Assembly: GCA_023630585.1 (NCBI GenBank) | Contig: CM042555.1 | Location: 15,702,501 to 15,766,500, forward strand | Source of the DNA: Cranoglanis bouderius | Lineage: Eukaryota; Chordata; Actinopteri; Siluriformes; Cranoglanididae | Direction of reading: 5' to 3' | DNA length: 64,000 bases | Shown here: positions 43,010-52,991 of the stretch, one piece after another | How positions within the stretch are numbered: the first letter of the stretch is position 1 | Layout of the letters: every line of letters starts with the position of its first letter | Position numbers and translations under genes: made by a program | The notes under the pieces: generated by a model | What the model was told of the DNA's origin: nothing | Databases searched by the model: none | What the model saw: only the letters and a program-made list of their open reading frames with translations

Positions 43010-45312
43010 ATGCATTTTGTCATAATCAAGTGAGAAGAAGTGAAAAAATTGTAAAGTAGATATAGTAAGTCTTTTTTTTGTCAAATGTGAGGAAACACTC
43101 GTTGTCTCATCTGTCTTCTATGTGTATATATACGTGAGCGCTTCACTGTATAACAGCGCTATACAGAGAATTTCAAGGATCTGCGAGCAAAGGAAAAGTG
43201 TTTTCCTAACAATCGCATATTGTCTCTTTACTGGTGTACTCTACTACGAGATATTTCACTTCCTCATGACAGCATATGGTACTATAAGGATGTTTCAAAT
43301 GTTTCTGACACAATATTATACGAAATATATTTGTTTACATTAAAATGCATTTTGTCGTAATCAAGTGTGAAGAAGTGAAAAAATTGTAACGTAGATATAG
43401 TAACTCTTTTTTGTGTCAAATGTGAGGAAACATTCGTTGTCTCATCTGTCTTCTATGTGTATATATACGTGAGCGCTTAACTGTATAACAGCGCTATACA
43501 GAGAATTTCAAGGGTCTGCGAGCAAAGGAAAAGTGTTTTTCTAACTATCGCATGTTGTCACTTGATTGGACTACTCTACTATGATATATTTCACCTCTAT
43601 ATGAAAGCATATGATACTATAAGAATGTTTCTGACACAATATTATACGAAATATATTTGTTTACATTAAAATGCATTTTGTCATAATCAAGTGTGAAGAA
43701 GTGAAAAAATTGTAAAGTAGATATAGTAAGTCTTTTTTTTGTCAAATGCGAGGAAACACTCGTTATCTCATATGTCTTCTATGTGTATATATACCTGAGC
43801 GCTTCACTGTATAACAGCGCTATACAGAGCATTTCAAGAGTCTGCGAGCAAAGGAAAAGTGTTTTTGTAACAATCGCATGTTTTCTCTTTACTGGTGTAC
43901 TCTACTATGCGATATTTCACTTCCTTATGAAAGTATATGGTACTATAAGGATGTTTCAAATGTTTCTGACACAATATTATACGAAATATATTTGTTTACA
44001 TTAAAATGCATTTTGTCATAATCAAGTGTGAAGAACTAAAAAATTGTAAAGTAGATATAGTAAGTCTTTTTTTGGTCAAATGTGAGGAAACACTCGTTGT
44101 CTCATCTTTCCTCTGTGTATATATAAGTGAGCGTTTCACTGTATAAAAGCGCTATACAGAGAATTTCAAGAGTCTGCGAGCAAAGGAAAAGTGTTTTTCT
44201 AACAAACGTATGTTGTCACTTGATTGTTCTACTCTACTACATATTTCACTTCTTTATGACAGAATAGGATACTATAAGGATGTTTCAAATGTTTCTGACA
44301 CAACATTATACGAAATATATTTGTTTACATTAAAATGCATTTTGTCATAATCAAGTGTGAAGAAGTGAAAAAATTGTAAAGTACATATAGTAAGTCTTTT
44401 TTTTGTCAAATGTGAGGAAACACTCGTTGTCTCATCTGTCTTCTATGTGTATATATACGTGAGCGCTTAACTGTATAACAGCGCTATACAGAGAATTTCA
44501 AGGGTCTGCGAGCAAAGGAAAAGTGTTTTTCTAACTATCGCATGTTGTCACTTGATTGGACTACTCTAGTATGATATATTTCACTTCTATATGAAAGCTT
44601 ATGATACTATAAGAATGTTTCTGACACAATATTATACGAAATATATTTGTTTACATTAAAATGCATTTTGTCATAATCAAGTGTGAAGAACTAAAAAATT
44701 GTAAAGTAGATATAGTAAGTCTTTTTTTTGTCAAATGTGAGGAAACACTCGTTGTCTCATCTGTCCTCTGTGTATATATAAGTGAGCGATTCACAGTATA
44801 AAAGCGCTATACAGAGAATTTCAAGAGTCTGCGAGCAAAGGAAAAGTGTTTTTCTAACAAACGCATGTTGTCACTTGATTAGACTACTCTACTACATATT
44901 TCACTTCTTTATGACAGAATAGGATACTATCAGGATGTTTCAAATGTTTCTGACACATTATACGAAATATATTTGTTTACATTAAAATGCATTTTGTCAT
45001 AATCAAGTGTGAAGAAGTGAAAAAATTGTAACGTAGATATAGTTACTCTTTTTTTTGTCAAATGTGAGGAAACACTCGTTGTCTCATCTGTCTTCTATGT
45101 GTATATATACGTGAGCGCTTAACTGTATAACAGCGCTATACAGAGAATTTCAAGGGTCTGCGAGCAAAGGAAAAGTGTTTTTCTAACTATCGCATGTTGT
45201 CACTTGATTGGACTACTCTACTATGATATATTTCACTTCTATATGAAAGCATATGATACTATAAGAATGTTTCTGACACAATATTATACGAAATATATTT
45301 GTTTACATTAAA
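43010..45312 (+). repeat. Partner of the ~2.3-kb block at 32797
   Basis: Same C1-A-C2-B-A-B-A order, 3 bp shorter because of one small deletion near 44954. It ends exactly where diverged edge monomers begin, so the duplicated block abuts the right edge zone. Confidence 0.88.
43671..45312 (+). repeat. Block C2-B-A-B-A, third copy, beside the right edge
   Basis: Five monomers matching the blocks at 33458 and 40049, with the ctctagtatg marker at 44564, 3622 bp after the second copy. Small differences include gattgttctact near 44224 and a 3-bp loss in cacattatacg near 44954. With the C1 and A monomers upstream (43010-43670) it matches 32797-35102 at an offset of 10213 bp, so this copy shares a longer tract with the first copy than with the second. 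Confidence 0.9.
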
Positions 45313-46283
45313 ATGCATTTTGTCATAATCAAGTGTGAAGAAGTGAAAAAAGTCCAAAGTAGAGGTATTATGTCATTTTTTTGTCAAATGTGAGGAAACA
45401 CTCGTTGTCTCATTTGACTTCTATGTGCATATATACGGGAGCGGTTCACTTCCTAACAGCGCTTACCAGAGAATTTCAAGAGTCTGCGAGCAAAGGAAAA
45501 GTGTTTTTCCAGTAATCGCATGTTGTCTCTTGACTGGTGTACTCTACTATGAGATATTTCACTTCGTTATGACAGAATAGGGTACTATAAGGATGTTTCA
45601 AATGTTTCTGACACAATATTATACGAAATATATTTGTTTACATTAAAATGCATTTTGTCATAATCAAGTGTGAAGAAGTGAAAAAAATTGTAAAGTAGAT
45701 ATAGTAAGTCTTTTTTTTTTTCAAATGTGAGGAAACACTCGTTGTCTCATCTGTCTTCTATGTGTATATATACGTGAGCGCTTCACTGTATAACAGCGCT
45801 ATACAGAGAATTTCAAGGATCTGCGAGCAAAGGAAAAGTGTTTTTCTAACAAACGCATGTTGTCACTTGATTGGATTACTCTACTATGAGATATTTCACT
45901 TCTTTATGACAGAATGTGATACTATAAGGATGTTTCAAATGTTTCTGACACAATATTATACGAAATATATTTGTTTACATTAAAATGCATTTTGTCATAA
46001 TCAAGTGTGAAGAAGTGAAAAAAGTGCAAAGAAAAGGCAGTATGTCTTTTTTTAATCAAATTTCAGGAAACACTCGTCTCATTTGTCTTCTATGTTTATA
46101 TATACGGGAGAGGTTCACTTCCTAACAGCGCTATACAGTGAATTTCAAGGGTCTGCGAGCAATGGAGAAGTGTTTTTCTAACAAACGCATATTTTTACTT
46201 GATTGGTGTAGTCTACTTTGAAAAATTTCACTTCTTTATGACAGAACAGGATACTATAAGGACGTTTCAAATGTTTCTGGCAA
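45313..46283 (+). repeat. Array 1, right edge zone and truncated last monomer
   Basis: Three monomers: a flank-type copy (45313) with gtccaaagtagaggtattatg and gggagcggttcacttcc, a C-like copy (45648), and a last copy (45985) that is visibly decayed (gtgcaaagaaaagg, caaatttcagg, atatttttacttg, tactttgaaaaatttc) and breaks off at atgtttctggcaat after about 299 bp. The first of these shares its 5' segment with the monomer at 1-340, so both ends of the seen array carry similar edge-type sequence. Confidence 0.88.
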
Positions 46284-46288
46284 TTGTG
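46278..46288. other. Junction between satellite 1 and satellite 2
   Basis: Left of the join the sequence follows the ~330-bp monomer up to tttctggcaat. Right of it, attgtgatgtcatattgc belongs to the 84-bp sub-repeat of array 2. The two share about 2-3 bases (at/att), so the exact breakpoint is ambiguous by that much. No target-site duplication, poly-A tail or transposon end is visible. A direct, possibly microhomology-mediated, rearrangement is the simplest reading. Confidence 0.85.
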
Positions 46289-46870
46289 ATGTCATATTGC
46301 TTCTATTAGAATCTGGTGGGTTCCATGATCTTACTGCTAGACACTGAAAGCCAGTGGCAGTTTTCTAGCTAAGATTAAGTGATGTATGTGCTGTTTTTTC
46401 ACCTGATGATGTGTTAAGGAAATAAATTATTTTTCATTGCATTGCCCAAACATTCTCCAGGCTTAGGAATGTACTAATTGGAATGTGTAGTTAGATGTAG
46501 GCTTTGATCAGAGTTAGATATGGGCCATAAGCTGTATTAAAACCAGTTGTGTCCTCTCCTTTTTCATACGTAGAGATAAAAATGGTATCATGTACATCAG
46601 ATCCATTTCAAATTTTTTTTAATTTGTTATTGTACTTATTTTGGCAATTGACATTTTTAAAATTTTTTTTTTTTAAGTACCATATGCAACTTTGCTTGTT
46701 TCTTCTACAAGAGCAATAAATAAATGAATAAATAAATAAATAAATAAATCAAGGAATTAATAAAAACCATCTGGTGGAGAAAGTGGATGGGCTCAAGCCA
46801 CCTTTCTCTGAGTCAAAGAATTAGTTTCACAATCATTTCTTGAAGTAGCCACTATTTCTCCCATTCACTC
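46284..46870 (+). repeat. Array 2 unit, truncated at the junction
   Basis: Starts inside an 84-bp sub-repeat, so the core is missing. It has diverged details, such as ctggtgggttccatgatc, aattggaatgtg and gataaaaatggtatcatg. An AAAT-rich tract lies at about 46713-46752. The loss of the core fits its position at the breakpoint. Confidence 0.9.
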
Positions 46871-47698
46871 ACTGTTAAAGCTGTCTTGGAACTGTAAGGA
46901 CTGTGCTTACATTATTGAGTTCTTTTCCTCGCCAGTCACATGGCTCTGACCCTTGTGATGTCGTATTGCTTCTGTTAGAATCTGCTGGGTTCCTTGTTCT
47001 TGCTATTAGACATTGAAAGCCATAAGGCTCTGGCCCGTGTGATGTCATATAGCTTCTATTAGAATCTGCTGGGTTCCATGTTCTTGCTGCTAGACACAGA
47101 AAGCTATAAGGGTTTTTCCCTTGTGATGTCATATTGCATCTATTAGAATCTGCTGGCAAGTGGCAGTTTTCTAGCTAAGATTAAGAGATGTATGTGCAGT
47201 TTTTTCACCTGATAATGTGTTAAGGAAATGAATTATTTTTCATTGCCTTGCCCAAACATTCTCCAGGCTTAGGAGTGTACTATTTGGAATGTATAATTAG
47301 ATGTAGGCTTTGAACACAGTTAGATATGGGCTATAATCTGTATTAAAACCAGTTGTGTCCTCTCCTTTTCATACGTAGAGCTTAAAACATTATGATGTAT
47401 ATCAGTTCCATTTCTATTTTTTTTTTTTTTTGTTATTGTAGATATTTTGGCAATTGACTTTTTTTTAATTTTTATTTTTTATGTACCATATGTAACTTTG
47501 CTTGTTTCTTCGACAAGAGCAAAATAAATAAATAAATCAATTAATTAAATAAATAAATGAATAATAAATAAATAAATAAATGAATGAATAAAAACCATCT
47601 GGTGGAGAAATTGGATCGGCTCAAGCCACCTTTCTCTGAGCCGATGAACTAGTTTCACAATCACTTCTTGAAGTAGCCACTATTTCTCCCATTCACTC
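46871..47698 (+). repeat. Array 2 unit with 2.5 sub-repeats
   Basis: Two full 84-bp sub-repeats and a third cut short at ctgctggcaagtggcag. A minus-strand frame stays open over the sub-repeats and core (46875-47159) because 84 is divisible by three. An AAAT tract with tgaa interruptions lies at about 47522-47590. Confidence 0.9.
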
Positions 47699-48432
47699 AC
47701 TGTTAAAGCTGTCTTGGAACTGTCAGGACTGGGCTTACATCATTGAGTTCTTTCCCTCGCCAGTCACATGGCTCTGTCCCTTGTGATGTCATATTGCTCC
47801 TATTAGAATTTGCTGGGTTCCTTGTTCTTGCTGCTAGACATTGAAAGCGATAAGGCTCTGTCCCGTGTGATGTCATATAGCTTCTAATACAATCTGCTGG
47901 GTTCCATGTTTTTGCGGCTAGACACTGAAAGCAAGTGGCAGTTTTCTAGCTAAGATTAAGAGATGTATGTGCAGTTTTTTCACCTGATGATGTGTTAAGG
48001 AAATTAATTATTTTTCATTGCCTTGCCCAAACATTCTCCAGGCTTAGGAGTGTACTATTTGGAAAGTGTGGTTAGATGTAGGCTTTGATCACAGTTAGAT
48101 ATGGGCTATAATCTGTATTAAAACCTGTTGTGTCCTCTCCTTTTTCATACGTAGAGCTAGAAACATTATGATGTACATCAGATCCATTTGTTTTTTTGTT
48201 TTTTTTTTGTTATTGTAGATATTTTGGCAATTGACATTTTTTTTTTTAAGTACCACATGTAACTTTGCTTGCTTCTTCTACAAGAGCAAAAAAAAAAAAA
48301 TGAAAATAAATAAATAAATTCATAAAAACCATCTGGTTTAGAAAGTGGATGGGCTCAAGCCACCTATCTCTGAGCCAAAGAATTAGTTTCACAATCACTT
48401 TTTGAAGTAGCCACTACTTCTCAAATTCACTC
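47699..48432 (+). repeat. Array 2 unit with 2 sub-repeats
   Basis: Two sub-repeats, ending gaaagcaagtggcag. The A-rich tract starts as a pure A run (about 48287-48300) and has few AAAT copies. Ends with the catctggtttagaaagtgg form, which is also present in the units ending at 51563, 53922 and 54655. Confidence 0.9.
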
Positions 48433-49053
48433 ACTGTTAAAGCTGTCTTGGAACTGTCAGGACTGGGCTTACATCTTTGAGTTCTTTCCCTCGCCAGTCA
48501 CATGGCTCTGTCCCTTGTGATGTCATATTGCTTCTATTAGAATGTGCTGGGTTCCATGTTCTTGCTGCTAGACACAGAAAGCCATAAGGGTCTGGCCCTT
48601 GTGATGTTGTATTGCTTCTATTAGAATCTGCTGGGTTCCATGTTCTTGCTGCTAGACACTGAAAGACAGTGGCAGCTTTCTAGCTAAGATTAAGTGATGT
48701 ATGTGCTGTTTTTTTCACCTGATGATGTGTTAATTAAGTGAATTATTTTTTATTGCCTTGCCCAAACATTCTCCAGGCTTAGGAATGTATTATTTGGAAT
48801 GTGTAGTTAGATGTAGGCTTTGATCACAGTTAGATATACGGCATAATCTGTATTAAAACCTGTTGTGTCCTCTCCTTTTTCATTTGTAGAGCTGAAAACA
48901 TTATGATGTACATCAGTTCCATTTGTATTTTTTTTTTTTGTTATTGTAGATATTTTGGCAATTCACTTTTTAAAAATTTTTTATTATTATTATTTTTTTT
49001 TAAGTACCATATGTAACTTTCCTTGGTTCTTCTACAAGAGCAAAACAAATAAA

Positions 49054-49085
<32 letters not shown>

Positions 49086-49236
49086 ATGAATAAATAAATA
49101 AATAAATAAATAAATAAATGAATAAATAAAAAAAATATGGTGATGAAATTGGATGGGCTCAAGCCACCTTTCTCTGAGCCAAAGAACTAGTTTCACAATC
49201 ACTTCTTGAAGTAGCCACTATTTCTCCCTTTCACTC
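48433..49236 (+). repeat. Array 2 unit with 2 sub-repeats and long AAAT tract
   Basis: Private markers gaaagacagtggcagctttc and gttaattaagtgaatt are shared only with the unit at 49806, so the two are recent relatives with one unit between them. The AAAT tract runs about 49043-49131. The antisense strand reads as Leu-Phe-Ile-Tyr repeats, a pure simple-sequence artefact. Confidence 0.9.
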
Positions 49237-49805
49237 ACTGTTAAAGCTGTCTTGGAACTGTCAGGACTGGGCTTACATCATTGAGTTCTTTCCCTCGCCA
49301 GTCACATGGCTCTGTCCCTTGTGATGTCAAATTGCTTCTATTAGAATCTGCTGGGTTCCATGTTCTTGCTGCTAGACACTGAAAGCCAGTGGCAGTTTTC
49401 TAGCTAAGATTAAGTGATGTATGTGCTATTTTTTCATCTGATGATGAGTTAAGAAATGAATTATTTTTTATTGCCTTGCCCAAACATTCTCAAGGCTTAG
49501 GAGTGTGCTATATGGAATGTGAAGTTAGATGTAGTCTTTGATCACAGTTAGATATTGCTTATAATTTGCATTAAAACCTGTTGTGTCCTCTCCTTTTTCA
49601 TATGTAGAGCTGAAAATATTAAAAAGTACATCAGTTACATTTCTTTTCTTTTTTTTTTGTTATTGTAGATATTTACGTATTTGATTTTTTTTGTTTTTTT
49701 GAAGTACCATATGTAACTTTGCTTGTTTCTTCTACACTTTCTCTGAACCAAAGAATTAGTTTCACAATCACTTCTTGAAGTATCCACTATTTCTCCCATT
49801 CACTC
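49237..49805 (+). repeat. Shortest array 2 unit, internal deletion
   Basis: One sub-repeat. The sequence passes directly from gtttcttctaca to ctttctctgaacc at about 49737. This removes the AAAT tract and the aaccatctgg to agccac segment, roughly 100-140 bp compared with neighbours. The shared cttct / ctttct context at the join suggests slippage or short-homology deletion. Confidence 0.9.
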
Positions 49806-50572
49806 ACTGTTAAAGCTGTCTTGGAACTGTCAGGACTGGGCTTACATCATTGAGTTCTTTCCCTCACCAGTCACATGGCTCTGTGCCTTGTGATGTCATA
49901 TTGCTTCTATTAGAATGTGCTGGGTTCCATGTTCTTGCTGCTAGACACAGAAAGCCATAAGGGTCTGGCCCTTGTGATGTTGTATTGCTTCTATTAGAAT
50001 CTGCTGGGTTCCATGTTCTTGCTGCTAGACACTGAAAGACAGTGGCAGCTTTCTAGCTAAGATTAAGTGATGTATGTGCTGTTTTTTTCACCTGATGATG
50101 TGTTAATTAAGTGAATTATTTTTTATTGCCTTGCCCAAACATTCTCCAGGCTTAGGAGTGTATTATTTGGAATGTGTAGTTAGATGTAGGCTTTGATCAC
50201 AGTTAGATATACGGCATAATCTGTATTAAAACCTGTTGTGTCCTCTCCTTTTTCATTTGTAGAGCTGAAAACATTATGATGTACATCAGTTCCATTTCTA
50301 TTTTCTTTTTTTTTGTTATTGTAGATATTTACGAATTTTTTTTTTTTTTAAGTACCATATGTAACTTTGCTTGTTTCTTCTACAAGAGCAAAAATAAATA
50401 AATAAATGAACAAAAAAACAAACAAACAAATAAATGAATAAATAAATAAATCAACGAATTAATAAAAACCATCTGGTGGGGAAAGTGCATGGGCTCAAGC
50501 CACCTTTCTCTGAGCCAAAGAATTAGTTTCACAATCACTTCTTGAAGTAGCCACTATTTCTCCCATTCACTC
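49806..50572 (+). repeat. Array 2 unit with 2 sub-repeats, relative of unit 48433
   Basis: Shares gaaagacagtggcagctttc and gttaattaagtg with the unit at 48433. The A-rich tract mixes AAAT and AAAC (about 50390-50452), the first appearance of the AAAC variant in the array. Confidence 0.88.
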
Positions 50573-50653
50573 ACTGTTAAAGCTGTCTTGGAACTGTCAG
50601 GACTGGGCTTACATCATTGAGTTCTTTCCCTCGCCAGTCACATGGCTCTGTCC

Positions 50654-50975
50654 CTTGTGATGTCGTATTGCTTCTATTAGAATCTGCTGGATACCTTGTT
50701 CTTGCTGCTAGACATTGAAAGCCATAGGGCCCTGGCCCTTGTGATGTCATGTTGCTTCTATTAGAATTCGCTGGGTTCCATGTTCTTGCTGCTAGACACA
50801 GAAAGCTATAAGGGTTTTTCCCTTGTGATGTCATATTGCTTCTATTAGAATCTGCTGGCTTCCATGATCTTGCTGCTAGACACAGAAAGCCATAATGGTC
50901 TGGCCCTTGTGATATCGTATTGCTTCTTTTAGAATCTGGTGGGTTCCATGTTCTTGCTGCTAGACACTGAAAGCC
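50654..50975 (+). repeat. 84-bp sub-repeat, four tandem copies
   Basis: Each copy runs from cttgtgatgtc to a gaaagc-type end plus a linker such as cataagggtctggcc. The last copy lacks the linker and joins agtggcag. Copies differ by roughly 5-10 substitutions. The number of copies per unit varies from one to four across array 2, and is one in most units after 55433. Confidence 0.92.
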
Positions 50976-51218
50976 AGTGGCAGTTTTCTAGCTAAGATTA
51001 AGTGATGTATGTGCTGTTTTTTCACCCGATGATGTGTTAAGGAAATGAATTATTTTTCATTGCCTTGCCCAAACATTCTCCACGCTTAGGAATGTACTAT
51101 TTGGAATGTGTAGTTAGATGTAGGCTTTGATCACAGTTAGATATGGGCTATAATCTGTATTAACCTGTTGTGTCCTCTCCTATTTCATACGTAGAGCTAA
51201 AAACATTATGATGTACAT

Positions 51219-51221
<3 letters not shown>

Positions 51222-51307
<86 letters not shown>
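51222..51307. repeat. (AT)n microsatellite, about 43 copies
   Basis: An uninterrupted AT run of 86 bases, flanked by gatgtacatcac and T12. It is the only long AT dinucleotide tract in array 2 and occupies the position of the (ATT)n or poly-T in other units. Perfect self-complementarity allows cruciform extrusion, and high slippage is expected. Confidence 0.97.
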
Positions 51308-51315
<8 letters not shown>

Positions 51316-51563
51316 TTGTTGCTATTGTAGATATTTTGGCAATTGACATTTTTTTTTTTTTTTTTAAGTACCATATGTAACTTTGCTTGTTTCTTCTCCA
51401 AGAGCTAAATAAATAAATGAATAAATAAATAAATAAATAAATAAACAAATTCATAAAAACCATCTGGTTTAGAAAGTGGATGCGCTCAAGCCCCCTTTCT
51501 CTGAGCCTAAGAACTAGTTTCACAATCTCTTCTTGAAGTAGCCACTGTTTCTCCCATTCACTC

Positions 51564-52319
51564 ACTGGTAAAGCTGTCTTGGAACTGTCAGGACTGGGCT
51601 TACATCATTGAGTTCTTTCCCTCGCCAGTCACATGGCTCTGTCCCTTGTGATGTCGTATTGCTTCTATTAGAATCTGGTGGGTTCCATGTTCTTGCTGCT
51701 AGAAACAGAAAGCCATAAGGGTCTGGCCCTTGTGATGTCGAATTGCTTCTATTAGAATCTGGTGGGTTCCATGTTCTTGCTGCTAGACACTGAAAGCCAG
51801 TGGCAGTTTTCTAGCTAAGATTAAATGATGAATGTGCTCTTTTTTCACCTGATGATGTGTTAAGGAAATGAATTATTTTTTATTGCCTGCCCAAACATTC
51901 TCCAGGCCTAGGAGTGCATTATTTGGAATGTGTAGTTAGATGTAGGCTTTGATCACAGTTAGATATACGGTTTAATCTGTATTAAAACCTGTTGTGTCCT
52001 CACCTTTTTCATTTGTAGAGCTGAAAACATCATGATGTACATCAGTTCCATTTCTGTTTTTTTTTTTTTTTGTTATTGTAGATATTTACGAATTTTTTTT
52101 TTTTGAAGTACCATATGTAACTTTGCTTGTTTCTTCTACAAGAGCAAAAATAAATAAATGAATGAACAAACAAACAAACAAATAAATAAATAAATAAATC
52201 AACGAATTAAAAAAACCATCTGGTGGAGAAAGTGGATGGGCTAAAGCCACCTTTCTCTGAGCCAAAGAACTAGTTTCACAATCACTTCTTGAAGTAGCCA
52301 CTATTTCTCCCATTCACTC
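51564..52319 (+). repeat. Array 2 unit with 2 sub-repeats
   Basis: Two sub-repeats, both with the ctggtgggttcc form. A mixed AAAT/AAAC tract (about 52147-52200). It has the tagatatttacgaattt form of the mid module, shared with units at 49806 and 54656. Confidence 0.88.
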
Positions 52320-52840
52320 ACTGTTAAAGCTGTCTTGGAACTGTCAGGACTGGGCTTACATCGTTGAGTTCTTTCCCTTGCCAGTCACATGGCTCTGTCC
52401 CTTGTGATGTCGTATTGCTTCTATTAGAATCTGCTGGGTTCCATGTTCTTGCTGCTAGACACAGAAAGCCAGTGGTAGTTTTCTAGCTAAGATTAAGTGA
52501 TTGTACGTGCTTTTTTTTCACCTGATGATGTGTTAAGGAAATGAATTATTTTTCATTGCCTTGCCCAAACATTGTCCAGGCTTAGGAGTGTACTATTTGG
52601 AATGTGTAGTTAGATGTAGGCTTTGAACACAGTTAGATATGGGCTATAATCTGTATTAAAACCTGTTGTGTCCTCTACTATTTCATACGTAGAGCTAAAA
52701 ACATTATGATGTACATCAGATCCATTTTTTTTTTTTTTTTTTTTTTGTTATTGTAGATATTTTGGCAATTGACCTTTTGTTTTTTTTTTTTGAAGTACCA
52801 TATGTAACTTTGCTTGTTTCTTCTACAAGAGCAAAATAAA

Positions 52841-52878
<38 letters not shown>

Positions 52879-52991
52879 AAATAAAAACCATCTGGTGGAG
52901 AAATTGGATGGGCTCAAGCCACCTTTCTCTGAGCTGATGAACTAGCTTCACAATCACTTCTTGAAGTCGCCACTATTTCTCCCATTCACTC
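52320..52991 (+). repeat. Array 2 unit with 1 sub-repeat
   Basis: A single sub-repeat joined directly to the second segment (gaaagccagtggtag). Two long T runs and an AAAT tract at about 52836-52883. Confidence 0.9.

Larger units (their letters stand above)
5366..45312 (+). repeat. Array 1 core: A/B/C monomers in higher-order arrangement
   Basis: Type A (about 326 bp) has gcttaactgtataac, ctaactatcgcatg, ctatgatatatttcac and a 9-bp deletion giving aagaatgtttctg. Type B (about 329-331 bp) begins gtgaagaactaaaaaattg and has tatataagtgagcg, gtataaaagcgc and gattgtactactctactac. Type C (about 335 bp) includes C1 (aacaatcgcatattg, ctacgagatatttc, cctcatgac), C2 (ttatctcatatg, gtaacaatcgcatg, gcgatatttc) and C' variants with caaactcatgttg. 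A and B usually alternate, with C inserted to give C-A-B trimers of about 990 bp. Order becomes more regular to the right. Indels between types (3 and 9 bp) make the types easy to separate by length alone. Confidence 0.93.
1..46283 (+). repeat. Satellite array 1: ~330-bp monomer, about 140 tandem copies
   Basis: Head-to-tail satellite DNA. Using the motif atgcattttgtc as monomer start, I find starts at 341, 671, 1004, 1335, 1692, 2025 and so on to 45985, with typical spacing of 323-337 bp and an average near 331. The order within a monomer is: atgcattttgtcataatcaag, a short A-rich segment, a T7-T9 run, gtcaaatgtgagg, actcgttgtctcatc, a TATA-like gtatatata, two agcgct palindromes, a conserved block ending tctgcgagcaaagg, a type-specific variable region, and tatacgaaatatatttg. 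All copies are in one orientation; I saw no inversions. The length is close to two nucleosome repeats, which is common for satellites, but that link is inference. I do not recognise the family. Being tandem satellite DNA is near certain; chromosomal location is unknown. Confidence 0.97.
50573..51563 (+). repeat. Longest array 2 unit: 4 sub-repeats and (AT)43
   Basis: Four sub-repeats (50654-50975), differing from each other by several substitutions. The usual first poly-T is replaced by a pure AT dinucleotide run. Ends with the catctggtttagaaagtgg form. It has a single-unit variant cactggtaaagctg at its right boundary. Confidence 0.92.

Noticed and set aside
115..45983. Many ~60-93-codon plus-strand open frames with a shared Tyr/Phe/Ile-rich peptide
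   Set aside because: They are the same satellite monomer translated again and again. Most start at GTG or TTG rather than ATG, many copies are broken by stops or frameshifts, and no domain or signal is recognisable.
1..46283. CRISPR array, because of regular spacing
   Set aside because: The whole ~330-bp period is repeated; there are no unique spacers between short repeats and no cas genes.
1..46283. CENP-B box in the 330-bp monomer (around actcgttgtctcatc)
   Set aside because: It shares only cgttg with the known box; the required CGGG half and the spacing are missing.
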